This document shows positions 45,404 through 54,886 of a stretch of 64,000 nt of DNA, in pieces. This DNA is from Nevskiaceae bacterium (GTDB lineage: Bacteria > Pseudomonadota > Gammaproteobacteria > Nevskiales > Nevskiaceae), in contig SCRT01000001.1 of the NCBI GenBank assembly GCA_004298465.1, positions 1 through 64,000 on the forward strand, given 5' to 3'. Within the stretch, counting starts at the first letter, position 1, and each line of letters opens with the position of its first letter. The notes beneath the pieces were generated by a model. The model did no database searches. It saw only the letters and a list, made by a program, of their open reading frames with translations, and was not told where the DNA came from. The translations under genes were made by a program, and so were the position numbers.

Positions 45404-47008
45404 TCAGGCTCCCGCCGTTTCGTGCGCGTAGTGGTCGCGGTATTGCTGGCGCAGCACGTTTTTCTGGATCTTGCCGGTAGCGGTGCGCGGAAAGGCGTCG
45501 ACCACGATGACGGCCTTGGGCGTCTTGAAACTGGACAGGATCCCGCGCATCTTCAGGCGCAGCGCCTCGCCGTCCAGCGTCGCGCCGGGCCGGACGCTGA
45601 CCACGGCAGTGATGGCCTCGATCCAATACGGGTGCGGCAGCCCGATCACAGCCACTTCCTGCACGGCGGGCTCGGCGGCGTAGATCGCCTTTTCGACCTC
45701 GATGGAGGCCACGTTCTCGCCGCCGGATTTGATGACGTCCTTGGAGCGGTCGGAAAACCACAGCATGCCGTCTTCCGCGAGACGGCCGACATCGCCGGAG
45801 TGAAACCAGCCGTGCGCGAAGGCGGCGTCGGTGGCTTCCTCGTTGCGCAGATAGCCTTCCAGCGCCTGGGTGCTGCGGTAGACGATTTCGCCTTCCTGCC
45901 CGCGTGGCAGTAGCTGGCCCTGCGCGTCCATGATCGCGACTTGGGTGTTCATGACCTGCGTGCCGACAGCGCCGCGATGTGAAGCCTGGTGCTCGGGCCG
46001 GAAGATCGTGGTAATCGGGCTCATTTCCGTCTGCCCGAAGGCGAGGTAGAAGCCGCAGCCGAAGCGCGCCATGCACTGTTTGAGCAGATCGTCCGGCATC
46101 GGCGCCATGGCGTAGGCGGCCTGCCGCACGGAGGACACGTCGCGGTTCGGCAGGCTTGGGTCGTTCATCAGCGCCTTCCACATCATCGGCAGGATGAATA
46201 TGCGCGAGATGTGCTCGCGTTCGATGAGATCCAGCAACGCCGTGGCGTTGAAGCCGCGCATCAGGTACTGCGTGGTGCCGAGCATGATGGACGGCGTCGC
46301 GAAGCCGTTGAGCTGCGCGGTGTGGAACAGCGGCATCAGGCAGGCGATACGCTCGTCGCGGCGCATTTCCGATTCCGTGGCGACCATCAGTGCTTCCGTG
46401 TAGACCGCGACATGGCTCGTCACCACGCCCTTGGGGGCGGAAGTCGTGCCGCTGGTGTACAGATAGCTCAGCGCGTCGCGGTCCTCGACGATCACTTCCG
46501 GCTCTGCATCGTCCTGCGAGCACGCGGCGGCGAAATCGATGCACGCACACCCGAGCTTCGAGGGGGCCAGCGTACCGCCGGTGCCGGGCGCCACGACCAC
46601 CTCTTGAATGGCCGGCACCTGTTCCACGGCCGGCAGCACCTGTGCACCGAGCTGCGCTTCCACGACGATGCCGCGGGCGCGTGAATGGCCTAGCGCATAG
46701 GCGATTTCCTTCGCGCCCCAGCCGAGGTTGAGCGGCACGCACACGACGCCGGTCTTGGCGCACGCGAAGTAGGTCAGCAGGAACTCCATGCTGTTGCCGC
46801 AGGCCAGCGCCAGCACGTCACCGCGCTGGTAGTCGCGCGCCAGCAGGCCGTTGGCGAATTGGTTCGTGGCGGTATTGAACTGGCGGTACGTCCAGCGCCG
46901 TCCGCCGTCTACCACGGCAAGGTGGTCGGGAATGCGGTTGGCGGTCCGCGTCAGTGCATCACCGACGTTGACGCGCTGGATGAGGTTGCGACCCAGAGCC
47001 TTGTCCAT
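45404..47008 (-). CDS. AMP-forming acyl-CoA synthetase
   Basis: This is a 534-residue ANL-family ligase that would activate a carboxylic acid to its CoA thioester through an acyl-adenylate. The ATP loop reads YTSGTTSAPKGVV, GWFHSGDVG marks the hinge region, and the catalytic lysine lies in TATGKIQKN near the C terminus. I placed the start at ATG 47008 (MDKALGRN), which follows GGAGAA. It resembles medium- or long-chain fatty acyl and cyclohexane-carboxylate-type ligases; the substrate is open. It lies about 2.5 kb from the kinase and dehydrogenase pair on the same strand. Confidence 0.87.
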   Translation of the reverse strand: MDKALGRNLIQRVNVGDALTRTANRIPDHLAVVDGGRRWTYRQFNTATNQFANGLLARDYQRGDVLALACGNSMEFLLTYFACAKTGVVCVPLNLGWGAKEIAYALGHSRARGIVVEAQLGAQVLPAVEQVPAIQEVVVAPGTGGTLAPSKLGCACIDFAAACSQDDAEPEVIVEDRDALSYLYTSGTTSAPKGVVTSHVAVYTEALMVATESEMRRDERIACLMPLFHTAQLNGFATPSIMLGTTQYLMRGFNATALLDLIEREHISRIFILPMMWKALMNDPSLPNRDVSSVRQAAYAMAPMPDDLLKQCMARFGCGFYLAFGQTEMSPITTIFRPEHQASHRGAVGTQVMNTQVAIMDAQGQLLPRGQEGEIVYRSTQALEGYLRNEEATDAAFAHGWFHSGDVGRLAEDGMLWFSDRSKDVIKSGGENVASIEVEKAIYAAEPAVQEVAVIGLPHPYWIEAITAVVSVRPGATLDGEALRLKMRGILSSFKTPKAVIVVDAFPRTATGKIQKNVLRQQYRDHYAHETAGA

Positions 47009-47208
47009 GAATTCTCCTTCTTCGATATGGGGCACAGCGTGTCGCAGCCTCGTTGTTTGCGGGGGAAGGTAGCGTGCTGTTTGCAGGGCGTCAACGCATG
47101 GCTGGCCGGAAGGGGGTAGGCGCGCGCCGCCGCGATGGCTTCGCGTTACGCTATGCGCTTTCCGCAATTCATGTCGTGCCGCGCGTCTTGCAAGGCACTG
47201 GAGCAGCC

Positions 47209-49185
47209 ATGTCGATGTCCTCTGAGTTGTGTGCCTGTCATGCCACCGCCGTCGGTTCAGTCCGCCATGCTGGCAAAGGGCGAGAACGCGAGCTGGCGAC
47301 GGGCGTCTACCCTGGCGAGTTGCAGCTGTCGGTGAATCTGACGGCGGCGCCGCAGCGCATTTTCCGCATCGAGGAAACGATCACCGGCGTGGCGGCGGGG
47401 GAGGTGGCGCTGCATTACCCGCAGTGGGTGCCGGGAGAGCACGCCCCGTCGGGGCCGATCGAAGGCGTGACGGGGCTTGAGATCCGCGCCGGTCGCCGCA
47501 AGCTGGTGTGGCGCCGTGACCCCATCGACCTGTTCACGCTCGTCGTGGAAGTTCCCAAGGGCGCGACGCAGCTCAATCTGAAATTCCAGTTTCTTTCTCC
47601 GGGGCCGGGGGGCAGCTTCGGGGCCGCCGTGTCGGCCACACCAAACTACGCTGTGCTGGCGTGGAACCAGGTGCTGTTCTATCCCACCGGATATCGCGCC
47701 GACGCCATCCCGTGCTGCGCGGCGGTGACGCTGCCGGACGGCTGGCAGGCGGCGACGGCACTGGAAGCAGACGCCGCGGCAGGCGCGGAACGCCGCTTCA
47801 AGCCGGTGATGCTGCAGCACCTGGTGGATTCCCCACTGCTGACCGGTCGTTACTTCCGGCGCGTGCAACTGGATGGCGACCGCACCGCGCCCGTGCACCT
47901 GAACGTGGTGGCTGATGCGCCGCGGCATCTGGAGTGGAAGGACGAACAGATTGCCGGACATCGCCGGCTGATCGAGGAAGTGCGCGCGCTGTTCCAGTCC
48001 CGCCATTACCGGCGCTACGAATTCCTGCTGACGCTGTCCGACCACACCATGCACTTCGGGCTGGAGCACCAGCAGTCCAGCGACGACCGGCTGGACGCCG
48101 AATTCTTCACCGACGACCAGCGCTTCATGACGGCCGCCGGGCTGATGCCACACGAACTCGTGCATTCATGGAACGGCAAGTTCCGCTGTCCGGCGCCGAC
48201 GGCGACGCCGAACTACAACGTTCCGATGGGCGGTGCGCTGATGTGGGTCTACGAAGGGCTGACGACTTATTGGGGCGATGTGCTTACCGCGCGCTGCCGG
48301 CTGTGGACGCCGGAACAATACCGCGACGTGCTGGCCGCGGATGCGGCGGCAATGGCCAGCCGCCCAGGCGGCAGCTGGCGCCCGCTGCAGGATACCTGCG
48401 ACATGGCGCCGCGCCTATACGAGTCGCCAACCGCGTGGGCGAACCAGCGCCGCGCCACGGATTTCTACCCGGAAGGCGCGTTGCTGTGGCTGGCGGTGGA
48501 CGCGCGCCTGCGCACGCTGTCCGCGGATTCACGCACGCTCGATGATTTTTGTCGCAAGTTTCACGGCATGGACGACGGCGCAACCGGTGTCCGTCCATTT
48601 GAATTCGAAGATGTCGTGGCGGCGCTGGAGGCCACGGTGGCCGACGACTGGGCAATGTGGCTGCGCAGTTGGCTGGATGCCACAGCTTTGCTGCGCGACC
48701 CGCTGTCGGGGTTGCGAGCAGCGGGCTGGAAGCTCGCATTCCGCGACACGCCCAGCGACTACTTCAAGCATCGCCATGCCCAGCGCAAGCTGCTGAACCT
48801 GAATTATTCCGCGGGTTTTGTCGTCAACACCAAGGACGGCACGCTCGTGGACGTGCAATGGCAAAGCCCGGCCTTCGATGCCGGCCTGGTGCCGGGCATG
48901 AAGCTCGTTGCCGTCGATGGCGAGGCGTTCAGCGAGGACGCACTTTCGGCGGCGATTGCCGCCAGCGCCAAGGGCGTGCGGACGGTGGATCTGCTGGTCG
49001 AAAACGTCGCCTGCTACGGTCACCATGCGCTGCGCGTCAAGGGCGGGCTGCGCTACCCGTATCTGGAGCGGGATGAATCCGTGCCGGACCGCCTGACGCA
49101 GATCCTCGAGCCGTTGGCCAGCCTGCCGAAGAAGAAGGCGAAGCCCGGCAAGGCGGCGCGCAAAGCTGCCGCTGCGAAAAGCTGA
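47209..49185 (+). CDS. M61 family glycyl aminopeptidase-like protein
   Basis: This 658-residue protein has the M61 layout: an N-terminal beta-sandwich domain, a catalytic domain with the zinc motif HELVH (in LMPHELVHSWNGK) and YEGLTTYWG with the third ligand, and a PDZ domain near residues 540-620. A lysine- and alanine-rich tail ends the protein. M61 enzymes release N-terminal glycine or alanine. I found no clear signal peptide from ATG 47209, so its location is uncertain. It is divergent from the acyl-CoA ligase. Confidence 0.85.
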   Translation: MSMSSELCACHATAVGSVRHAGKGRERELATGVYPGELQLSVNLTAAPQRIFRIEETITGVAAGEVALHYPQWVPGEHAPSGPIEGVTGLEIRAGRRKLVWRRDPIDLFTLVVEVPKGATQLNLKFQFLSPGPGGSFGAAVSATPNYAVLAWNQVLFYPTGYRADAIPCCAAVTLPDGWQAATALEADAAAGAERRFKPVMLQHLVDSPLLTGRYFRRVQLDGDRTAPVHLNVVADAPRHLEWKDEQIAGHRRLIEEVRALFQSRHYRRYEFLLTLSDHTMHFGLEHQQSSDDRLDAEFFTDDQRFMTAAGLMPHELVHSWNGKFRCPAPTATPNYNVPMGGALMWVYEGLTTYWGDVLTARCRLWTPEQYRDVLAADAAAMASRPGGSWRPLQDTCDMAPRLYESPTAWANQRRATDFYPEGALLWLAVDARLRTLSADSRTLDDFCRKFHGMDDGATGVRPFEFEDVVAALEATVADDWAMWLRSWLDATALLRDPLSGLRAAGWKLAFRDTPSDYFKHRHAQRKLLNLNYSAGFVVNTKDGTLVDVQWQSPAFDAGLVPGMKLVAVDGEAFSEDALSAAIAASAKGVRTVDLLVENVACYGHHALRVKGGLRYPYLERDESVPDRLTQILEPLASLPKKKAKPGKAARKAAAAKS

Positions 49186-49220
49186 TGGCGATGCGGCGGC
49201 TGTTTCGAAGCTTGTCGGCG

Positions 49221-49310
49221 TTATCCGGCGGCAATGCGTGACGCGGCCCACAGCGCCGCCGCGACGAAGACGACGGTGTAGATGATCGCGCCGATGCCGA
49301 TCCACTTCAT
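49221..49310 (-). CDS. predicted 29-residue single-span membrane peptide
   Basis: The frame encodes MKWIGIGAIIYTVVFVAAAL and nine more residues, almost entirely one transmembrane helix. AGGA lies about 6 bases before the ATG. It lies in the 360-base gap after the M61 gene and is divergent from a second small peptide. No family is known to me. It may be a real regulator-like microprotein or a chance frame. Confidence 0.4.
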   Translation of the reverse strand: MKWIGIGAIIYTVVFVAAALWAASRIAAG

Positions 49311-49439
49311 GAATCTGTCCTAGGTGGTTGGGAAAAGCACTGCCATAATGCGGCGCGCCAAGTTCTGGCACACCGGCGGCTGTCCGTCGCCGGCAAAGGC
49401 GCGAACTGAAGCCGCTTCCATCCATTTTTGGATCAATCG

Positions 49440-49526
49440 ATGCAGGAAAACATCTGGATTTACGCCGCCGTCGTAATCGTGCCGTTGACGGTATTCATCG
49501 CGCTGATGTGGATCAACCGCAAGTAA
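49440..49526 (+). CDS. predicted 28-residue single-span membrane peptide
   Basis: The frame encodes MQENIWIYAAVVIVPLTVFI followed by ALMWINRK and TAA. A single helix with acidic N-terminal and basic C-terminal ends would set it with its N terminus outside. No strong ribosome binding site precedes it. It is divergent from the 29-residue peptide and ends 20 bases before the kinase gene stop on the other strand. Similar peptides serve as subunits of membrane complexes, but no link is visible. Confidence 0.4.
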   Translation: MQENIWIYAAVVIVPLTVFIALMWINRK

Positions 49527-49545
49527 GTGCCTGCCACGGCTGGGC

Positions 49546-50580
49546 TCAGGCGCCGCCGTTGGCGATGTCCAGCCCGGCTTGCGCGAGCATGCTTACGGCT
49601 GGCGCGGCCCATTCCGCGTGCCGGCTCGACGCGTTGCCTTGCTGGACGCGCTTGGCGATGCCTTGCGCGATCGCGGCAAGACGAAAGAAGTTGAACGCCA
49701 GACAGAACGCCCAGTGCGCGGCGTGCGGTAGCCCGCGGCGGCGACAGTAGGCGGCAACGTATTCCGCCTCCGTCGGGATGCCGAGTGCGTGGCGGTCGCG
49801 GCCGTACAGGCTGTCCAAACCGCTGCCGGGCAGCGTCGGGGCCCGCATGCGCATGCACTGGTAGGCGAGGTCCGCCAGCGGATGTCCGAGCGTGGACAGT
49901 TCCCAGTCGATCACGGCGATGATCCGCGGTTGTTCCGGGTGCCAGATCAGGTTGTTGATGTTGTAGTCGCCGTGCACCAATGAAATCTGGCCATCGTCTG
50001 GCGGCAGATGGTTGGCAAGCCATGCGGTCAGGTCTTCCATGGCCACGATGTGCGTCAGCTCGGACGCCCGGTACTGCTTCGACCAGCGCGTTACCTGGCG
50101 CTGGAAATAACTGCCAGCGTGGCCATAGTCGCCGAGCCCGACGGCCTCGACGTCGACGGCGTGCAGCGCGGCGAGCACGCGGTTCATCTCGTCGTACATC
50201 GCGGCGCGTATCGGCGCCTCGACTTCGGGCAGCGCCGGGTCCCACAGCACGCGGCCGCGGCAGAATTCCATCACGTAGAACATCGAGCCGATGACGCCCG
50301 TATCCGTGCACAGGTGGCACATCTTCGGCACGGGAACGTCGGTTGCGGCCAGCGCCGACATGGCGCGGAATTCCCGATCCACGGCGTGCGCGGATTTCAG
50401 CAGCGCGCCGGGCGGCTGGCGGCGCAGCACGTATTCGCCGGACGACGCGTACAGGTGGAACGTGGGGTTGGACTGCCCGCCGCCGAACTTGTCGGTGCGC
50501 AGCAGGCCTTTGAAGCCGGCGATGTGCGCTTCCAGATACGGCGTCAGCGCTTGGGTGTCGAGGGTGTCGATCTTGGGCAT
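49546..50580 (-). CDS. aminoglycoside-phosphotransferase-like kinase (ACAD10/11 or LvaA type)
   Basis: This 344-residue protein has the APH kinase fold. The catalytic loop is VHGDYNINNL and the metal site VIDWE. A glycine-rich loop reads FGGGQSNPTF, the form found in the kinase domain of ACAD10/11 and in LvaA-like kinases, not in antibiotic-resistance enzymes. It starts 22 bases after the acyl-CoA dehydrogenase gene. In the levulinate pathway of Pseudomonas putida such a kinase phosphorylates a 4-hydroxyacyl-CoA. That role here is inferred from neighbours. Confidence 0.8.
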   Translation of the reverse strand: MPKIDTLDTQALTPYLEAHIAGFKGLLRTDKFGGGQSNPTFHLYASSGEYVLRRQPPGALLKSAHAVDREFRAMSALAATDVPVPKMCHLCTDTGVIGSMFYVMEFCRGRVLWDPALPEVEAPIRAAMYDEMNRVLAALHAVDVEAVGLGDYGHAGSYFQRQVTRWSKQYRASELTHIVAMEDLTAWLANHLPPDDGQISLVHGDYNINNLIWHPEQPRIIAVIDWELSTLGHPLADLAYQCMRMRAPTLPGSGLDSLYGRDRHALGIPTEAEYVAAYCRRRGLPHAAHWAFCLAFNFFRLAAIAQGIAKRVQQGNASSRHAEWAAPAVSMLAQAGLDIANGGA

Positions 50581-50602
50581 GGCGGCGACCGGGGCGGGCG
50601 AA

Positions 50603-51811
50603 TTATTCGAAGCGGCGGGCGAGGTCGCGGCCGAGCTGCATCAGGTGCACCTGATCCGGGCCGTCCGCCAGCCGTACCATGCGCGCGTAGGCAAAGAAGT
50701 GCGCAAGCGGCGTGTCCTGGCTGACGCCGAGCGCTCCGTGGATCTGGATGGCGCGGTCGATGACGTGCTGCGCCATGACGGGCACCGTGATCTTGATCAT
50801 CGCGATCAGTTCCTTCGCGGCTTTGTTGCCTTCGCGGTCCATCACGTCCGCGGCCTTGAGCGTCATCAGCCGCGCCTGCTCGATTTCGCAGTAGCTTTTG
50901 GCGATGTCCTCGCGCACCGAGCCGTGGCGGCTCAGCGGCTGATGAAAGGCGATGCGCGTGTTCGCCCGCCGGCACATGAGTTCGAAGGCGTGTTGGGCGG
51001 CGCCGATGAGGCGCATGCAATGGTGAATGCGACCGGGACCGAGACGGCCCTGCGCGATCTCGAAGCCGCGCCCTTCGCCGAGGATGATGTTCGCAGCAGG
51101 CACGCGGACATTCTCGAACAGCACTTCCGCGTGGCCTTCAGGCTCGTCCAGGTAGCCCAGCACGCCCATCGCACGCGTGACAGTGACGCCTGGCGTGCGG
51201 GTGGGCACGAGGATCATGGACTGCTGACGATAACGGTCGGCGTTGTCCGGGTCGGTCTTGCCCATCACGATGAGGATTTCGCAGGACTTGCGCATCGCGC
51301 CGGAGATGTAGAACTTGTGCCCGTTGACGACGTAGTCGTCACCATCGCGCACGATGGACGTCTCGATATTCGTGGCGTCTGAGGAGGCGACTGCCGGTTC
51401 GGTCATGGCGAACGCGGAGCGGATCTCGCCGGCCAGCAGCGGCTTGAGCCAGCGGGCTTGCTGTTCGGGCGAAGCGTACTTTGCCAGCACTTCCATGTTG
51501 CCAGTGTCGGGCGCCGCGCAGTTGAACACTTCCGGCGCGATGAGGTAACGCCCCGTTTCTTCCGCCAGCGGCGCATATTCTAGGTTTGTCAGCCCGGCGC
51601 CGAGCGTCCCATGCTCGCGCGGCAGGAACAGGTTCCACAGACCTTGCGCGCGTGCCTTGGCCTTCAGCGCGTCCATGACCGGCGGCGTAGCCCACGGCGT
51701 CGCTTCAAGCTGCGTGAGGTAGGTGGCCTGTGCGGGGGCAATTTCAGTGTCGATGAAGTGGCGGATGCGGGTGCGCAGCGCCTCGACTTTTTCCGAATAC
51801 TGAAAATCCAT
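50603..51811 (-). CDS. acyl-CoA dehydrogenase family protein (ACAD10/11 or LvaC type)
   Basis: This 402-residue flavoprotein carries the three ACAD parts: an N-terminal helical domain, a central beta domain with AFAMTEPAVASSDATN, and a C-terminal helical domain with QIHGALGVSQDTPLAHFFAYAR. It matches ACAD10/11-like enzymes best by pairing with the kinase downstream; those remove phosphate from 4-phosphoacyl-CoA. A normal acyl-CoA oxidation cannot be excluded. The ATG at 51811 follows GGAGAAAG. The ABC-F gene ends 90 bases upstream. Confidence 0.85.
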   Translation of the reverse strand: MDFQYSEKVEALRTRIRHFIDTEIAPAQATYLTQLEATPWATPPVMDALKAKARAQGLWNLFLPREHGTLGAGLTNLEYAPLAEETGRYLIAPEVFNCAAPDTGNMEVLAKYASPEQQARWLKPLLAGEIRSAFAMTEPAVASSDATNIETSIVRDGDDYVVNGHKFYISGAMRKSCEILIVMGKTDPDNADRYRQQSMILVPTRTPGVTVTRAMGVLGYLDEPEGHAEVLFENVRVPAANIILGEGRGFEIAQGRLGPGRIHHCMRLIGAAQHAFELMCRRANTRIAFHQPLSRHGSVREDIAKSYCEIEQARLMTLKAADVMDREGNKAAKELIAMIKITVPVMAQHVIDRAIQIHGALGVSQDTPLAHFFAYARMVRLADGPDQVHLMQLGRDLARRFE

Positions 51812-51900
51812 GGCTTTCTCCGTTGTTGTATGTCGATCCGCGCCCGTCGTGGTGACCGCGCTTGTCTGCCAGCGTACAGGCTGCGGCGTCTTGCCGTGGC

Positions 51901-53790
51901 TCAACCTGCGGTAGCCAGCGTTTCCAGCTGTTCGCCGACTTCCAGCCAGCGTTCCTCGTCCGCTTCGAGTTGCGCCTTGAGTTCTCCGTGTTCCTGCGCC
52001 AGTCGCGCGGCGGTAAAGGCATCTTCATAGAGCTTGGGGTTTGCGAGCTGGGCGTCAAGTTCCACGAGCTTGCGCCGCAGCCGGTCCATGCGCGTGTCCA
52101 GTGTCTTGAGCGCGTCGCGCAGCGGTTTGGTCTGGCGGCGCAGTTCGGCACGGTCGCGGCGCGCGTCGGCCGCTTGCGGTGCGGGCTGGTGCGTGGGGGC
52201 ACCTGCCGCCTGGGTATGAGATGCGGCACCGGTCAGGGTGTGGGCGTAATCGTCCACGTCGCCGTCGAAGGGCGCGCAGTCGCCGGCGTGCACCCACCAC
52301 AGCGTCTCGCAGATGCTGTCGAGCAAATGGCGGTCATGCGAGACGAGGATGACGGCGCCAGCGTAGTCCAGCAGCGCCACTTCCAGTGCGTGGCGCATGT
52401 CCATGTCGAGGTGGTTCGTCGGTTCGTCGAGCAGCAGCAGATTCGGCTTCTGCCACGCCACCAGCGCCAGCGCCAGTCGTGCACGTTCGCCGCCGGAGAA
52501 TTTGCCGACACTTTCCAGCGCCTTGTCGCCGCGGAAGTTGAAGCTGCCGAGGAAGTCGCGCAGCTTCTGCTCGGGGGCCGCCGCGTCCATGCGGCGCAGG
52601 TGCAGCAGCGGTGAGGCGTCGGCGTCCAGTGCCTGGCTGGTGGACTGCGCGAAGTAGCCGATGCGCAGGTACGGATCACGCGTGATGTTGCCGACGACGG
52701 CCGGCAGCGTGCCGGCGATGGTCTTGACCAGCGTGGACTTGCCGGCGCCGTTCGCGCCGAGGATGCCGATGCGGTGCGTGGGTAGGATCGACAGCTTCAG
52801 CTTCTTCAGGATCGGCGTGTCGGGATAGCCGGCCGTGACGCCGTCCAGCCGTAGCAGCGTGGACGGCAGCCGTTCCGGTTCCGGGAAGCTGAAGGAAAAC
52901 GGTGATTCCGCGTGGACGGCTGAGACCATTTCCATTCGTTCCAGGGTGCGGATGCGGCTCTGGGCTTGCCGTGCCTTCGTGGCCTTGGCGCGGAAGCGCG
53001 TGATGAAGGCTTCGAGGTGTGCCACCTGCCGCTGCTGCGCCGCATGCTGGCTTTGCTGGGCGGCGAGGCGTTCGGCGCGCAGCCGTTCGAAGCGCGAATA
53101 GTTGCCAGTGTAGAGCGTGGTGGTGCCATCGACGAGATGCAGCGTGTGGTCGGTGACGGCGTCCAGAAAATCGCGGTCGTGCGAGACGACGAGCAGCGTG
53201 CCAGGGTAGAGCTTGAGGAAGTCTTCCAACCACAGCACGGCATCGAGGTCGAGATGGTTCGTCGGCTCGTCCAGCAGCATCAGCGTGGAGCGGCACATCA
53301 GCGCCTGCGCAAGATTCAGGCGCATGCGCCAGCCGCCGGAAAGGGAGTTCACCGGCGCGTTCTGGCGTTGTTCCGAGAACGCCAGACCTTTCAGCAGGCG
53401 GGCGGCGCGGGCGTGTGCGGCGTAGCCGTCGATCTGCGCCAGCCGCTCGTGGCAGGCGGCGATGGCGGCAGCATCGGCCTGCATTTCCGCTGCTGCCAGC
53501 CGCGTCTGCAGGCTGCGCCATTCCGCGTCGCCGTCGAGCGTAAAGTCCAGCGCGCTGCGGTCGCTGTTCGGCATGGCCTGGGCAACGGTCGCGACTTCAT
53601 AGCCGTCGACCGCCGACAGCGTGCCGGCATCCGGGGCCAGCGCGCCTTCCAGTGCTGCGAACAGTGTGGACTTGCCAGTACCGTTGCGCCCGACCACGCC
53701 GACTTTCCAACCGTCGTTGATCTGGAAGGACGCGTGTTGCAGCAAGGCGTTGCCGCCACGCCGCAGCGTGAGGTCAGAGGCGATGATCAT
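51901..53790 (-). CDS. yheS: ABC-F family ATPase (YheS-like)
   Basis: This 629-residue soluble protein has two ABC cassettes and no membrane part. The first has GRNGTGKST and LSGGWRMRLNLA, the second GANGAGKST and FSGGERARLALA; the interdomain linker (about 225-300) is rich in Arg, Gln and Ala. The C-terminal tail is a charged coiled coil (RAELRRQTKPLRDALKTLD). Such proteins bind the ribosome E site. Overall form matches YheS and not Uup or EttA. Confidence 0.88.
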   Translation of the reverse strand: MIIASDLTLRRGGNALLQHASFQINDGWKVGVVGRNGTGKSTLFAALEGALAPDAGTLSAVDGYEVATVAQAMPNSDRSALDFTLDGDAEWRSLQTRLAAAEMQADAAAIAACHERLAQIDGYAAHARAARLLKGLAFSEQRQNAPVNSLSGGWRMRLNLAQALMCRSTLMLLDEPTNHLDLDAVLWLEDFLKLYPGTLLVVSHDRDFLDAVTDHTLHLVDGTTTLYTGNYSRFERLRAERLAAQQSQHAAQQRQVAHLEAFITRFRAKATKARQAQSRIRTLERMEMVSAVHAESPFSFSFPEPERLPSTLLRLDGVTAGYPDTPILKKLKLSILPTHRIGILGANGAGKSTLVKTIAGTLPAVVGNITRDPYLRIGYFAQSTSQALDADASPLLHLRRMDAAAPEQKLRDFLGSFNFRGDKALESVGKFSGGERARLALALVAWQKPNLLLLDEPTNHLDMDMRHALEVALLDYAGAVILVSHDRHLLDSICETLWWVHAGDCAPFDGDVDDYAHTLTGAASHTQAAGAPTHQPAPQAADARRDRAELRRQTKPLRDALKTLDTRMDRLRRKLVELDAQLANPKLYEDAFTAARLAQEHGELKAQLEADEERWLEVGEQLETLATAG

Positions 53791-53864
53791 GCGCGGATTG
53801 TAGAGAGGTGGACGGCGAGCCGGGCTGGGGGCAGTGCTGAAATCATCCTTTCACCTCTCACGCC

Positions 53865-54776
53865 TTACCCCTGACCCCTCACCGTTTCGCCAATGAGTTC
53901 CGCCAGCCGCTGTGCGCCGGGGCCGGCATAGTCACGGTCAGGGAAGATCAGGTACAGCGTGGCGTGACGTTCTGCGCCTTCGCGCAGTCGCAGCGGCTTG
54001 AGCGCGCCGGACACGAGTTCTTCACGGATCATGTCTTCGGCGAACCACGCAAAGCCCATGCCCATGCACACGGCGCGGATGGACGTGGCCTTGTGCGTCA
54101 CCGTCCAGCGGGCTTCCGAGCCGAGCCAGCCGGCGTCGCGCTTGCGCAGCAGGCCGGAGTCGCGGATCACGAGCTGGCGATGGCGGCGCAGGTCCTGGTA
54201 GGTCAGCGGTTCGGATGCGGCGTGCAGCGGGTGGCCGGGTGCGGCGACGGCGATGAAGCGCAGGTCCATGAGCGGATCGCCAAGAAAACCCTGCGGCACG
54301 GTCGGGGAGATGACGAGGTCGGCGCGGCGTTCCAGCAACGCTTCTTCGGTGCCGCCAAGCACGGTTTCGAACAATTCGATGCGCGTGGCGGGCTGTTCTC
54401 CGGCGAAGAGGTCCAGCGCCTTGAGCAGCAGCCAGGTGGGAAACACGATGTCGGCGGCGAGGCGGATTTCCGCTTCCCAGCCCCCGGCCAGCCGCGTGGC
54501 GGCGCCTTCCAGTGCCGTGGCTTCCGCCAGCAGGGCAACGGCGCGACGATGGAACAGGTGGCCGGCGGGGGTGAGCACGGCGCGGCGACCGGACAGGGCG
54601 AAAAGGGGGACGCTCAGCAGTCGTTCGAGTTTCTGGATCGCGTAGGTGATCGCGGACTGGCTCTTGTGCAGGTGCTCCGCCGCAGGGGCGTAGCCGCCCT
54701 GTTCCACCACGGCGCACAGGACGCGCCATTGTTCCAGCGAGATGCGAGGTGCGCGCGGATCAGAACTTTCGGTCAT
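53865..54776 (-). CDS. LysR family transcriptional regulator
   Basis: This 303-residue regulator has a winged helix-turn-helix at about 12-70 (GGYAPAAEHLHKSQSAITYAIQ) and a periplasmic-binding-like effector domain. It is divergent from wrbA, with 110 bases between the start codons, and probably controls it and the genes that follow. The effector cannot be read from the sequence. Confidence 0.9.
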   Translation of the reverse strand: MTESSDPRAPRISLEQWRVLCAVVEQGGYAPAAEHLHKSQSAITYAIQKLERLLSVPLFALSGRRAVLTPAGHLFHRRAVALLAEATALEGAATRLAGGWEAEIRLAADIVFPTWLLLKALDLFAGEQPATRIELFETVLGGTEEALLERRADLVISPTVPQGFLGDPLMDLRFIAVAAPGHPLHAASEPLTYQDLRRHRQLVIRDSGLLRKRDAGWLGSEARWTVTHKATSIRAVCMGMGFAWFAEDMIREELVSGALKPLRLREGAERHATLYLIFPDRDYAGPGAQRLAELIGETVRGQG

Positions 54777-54782
54777 TGATCT

Positions 54783-54841
54783 GTAATATTGATGTATGAC
54801 TTGCTATTTTTGTACTTTTATATCTAGTAAATCAATATTAC
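54783..54841. promoter_or_regulatory. 11-bp inverted repeat spanning the lysR-wrbA control region
   Basis: GTAATATTGAT at 54783-54793 and ATCAATATTAC at 54831-54841 are perfect reverse complements, 37 bases apart. The stretch is strongly AT-rich in a GC-rich genome. Between the arms TTGCTA (54801) and TAGTAA (54825) give an 18-base-spaced promoter candidate for wrbA. The repeat is a strong candidate for the LysR operator. Confidence 0.65.
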
Positions 54842-54886
54842 TCTGCGTCGCGTTGAATCCATTCTTGATTTTTCAGGAGAGTCCTC

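Noticed and set aside
43724..45913. 729-codon plus-strand frame across the OmpA-like gene and ligase end
   Set aside because: It is antisense to two clear genes and to the ompA terminator, with no domain in its translation.
49546..50580. Antibiotic-resistance aminoglycoside phosphotransferase
   Set aside because: The fold is shared, but the glycine-loop form and the adjacent acyl-CoA dehydrogenase fit the ACAD10/11 or LvaA group.
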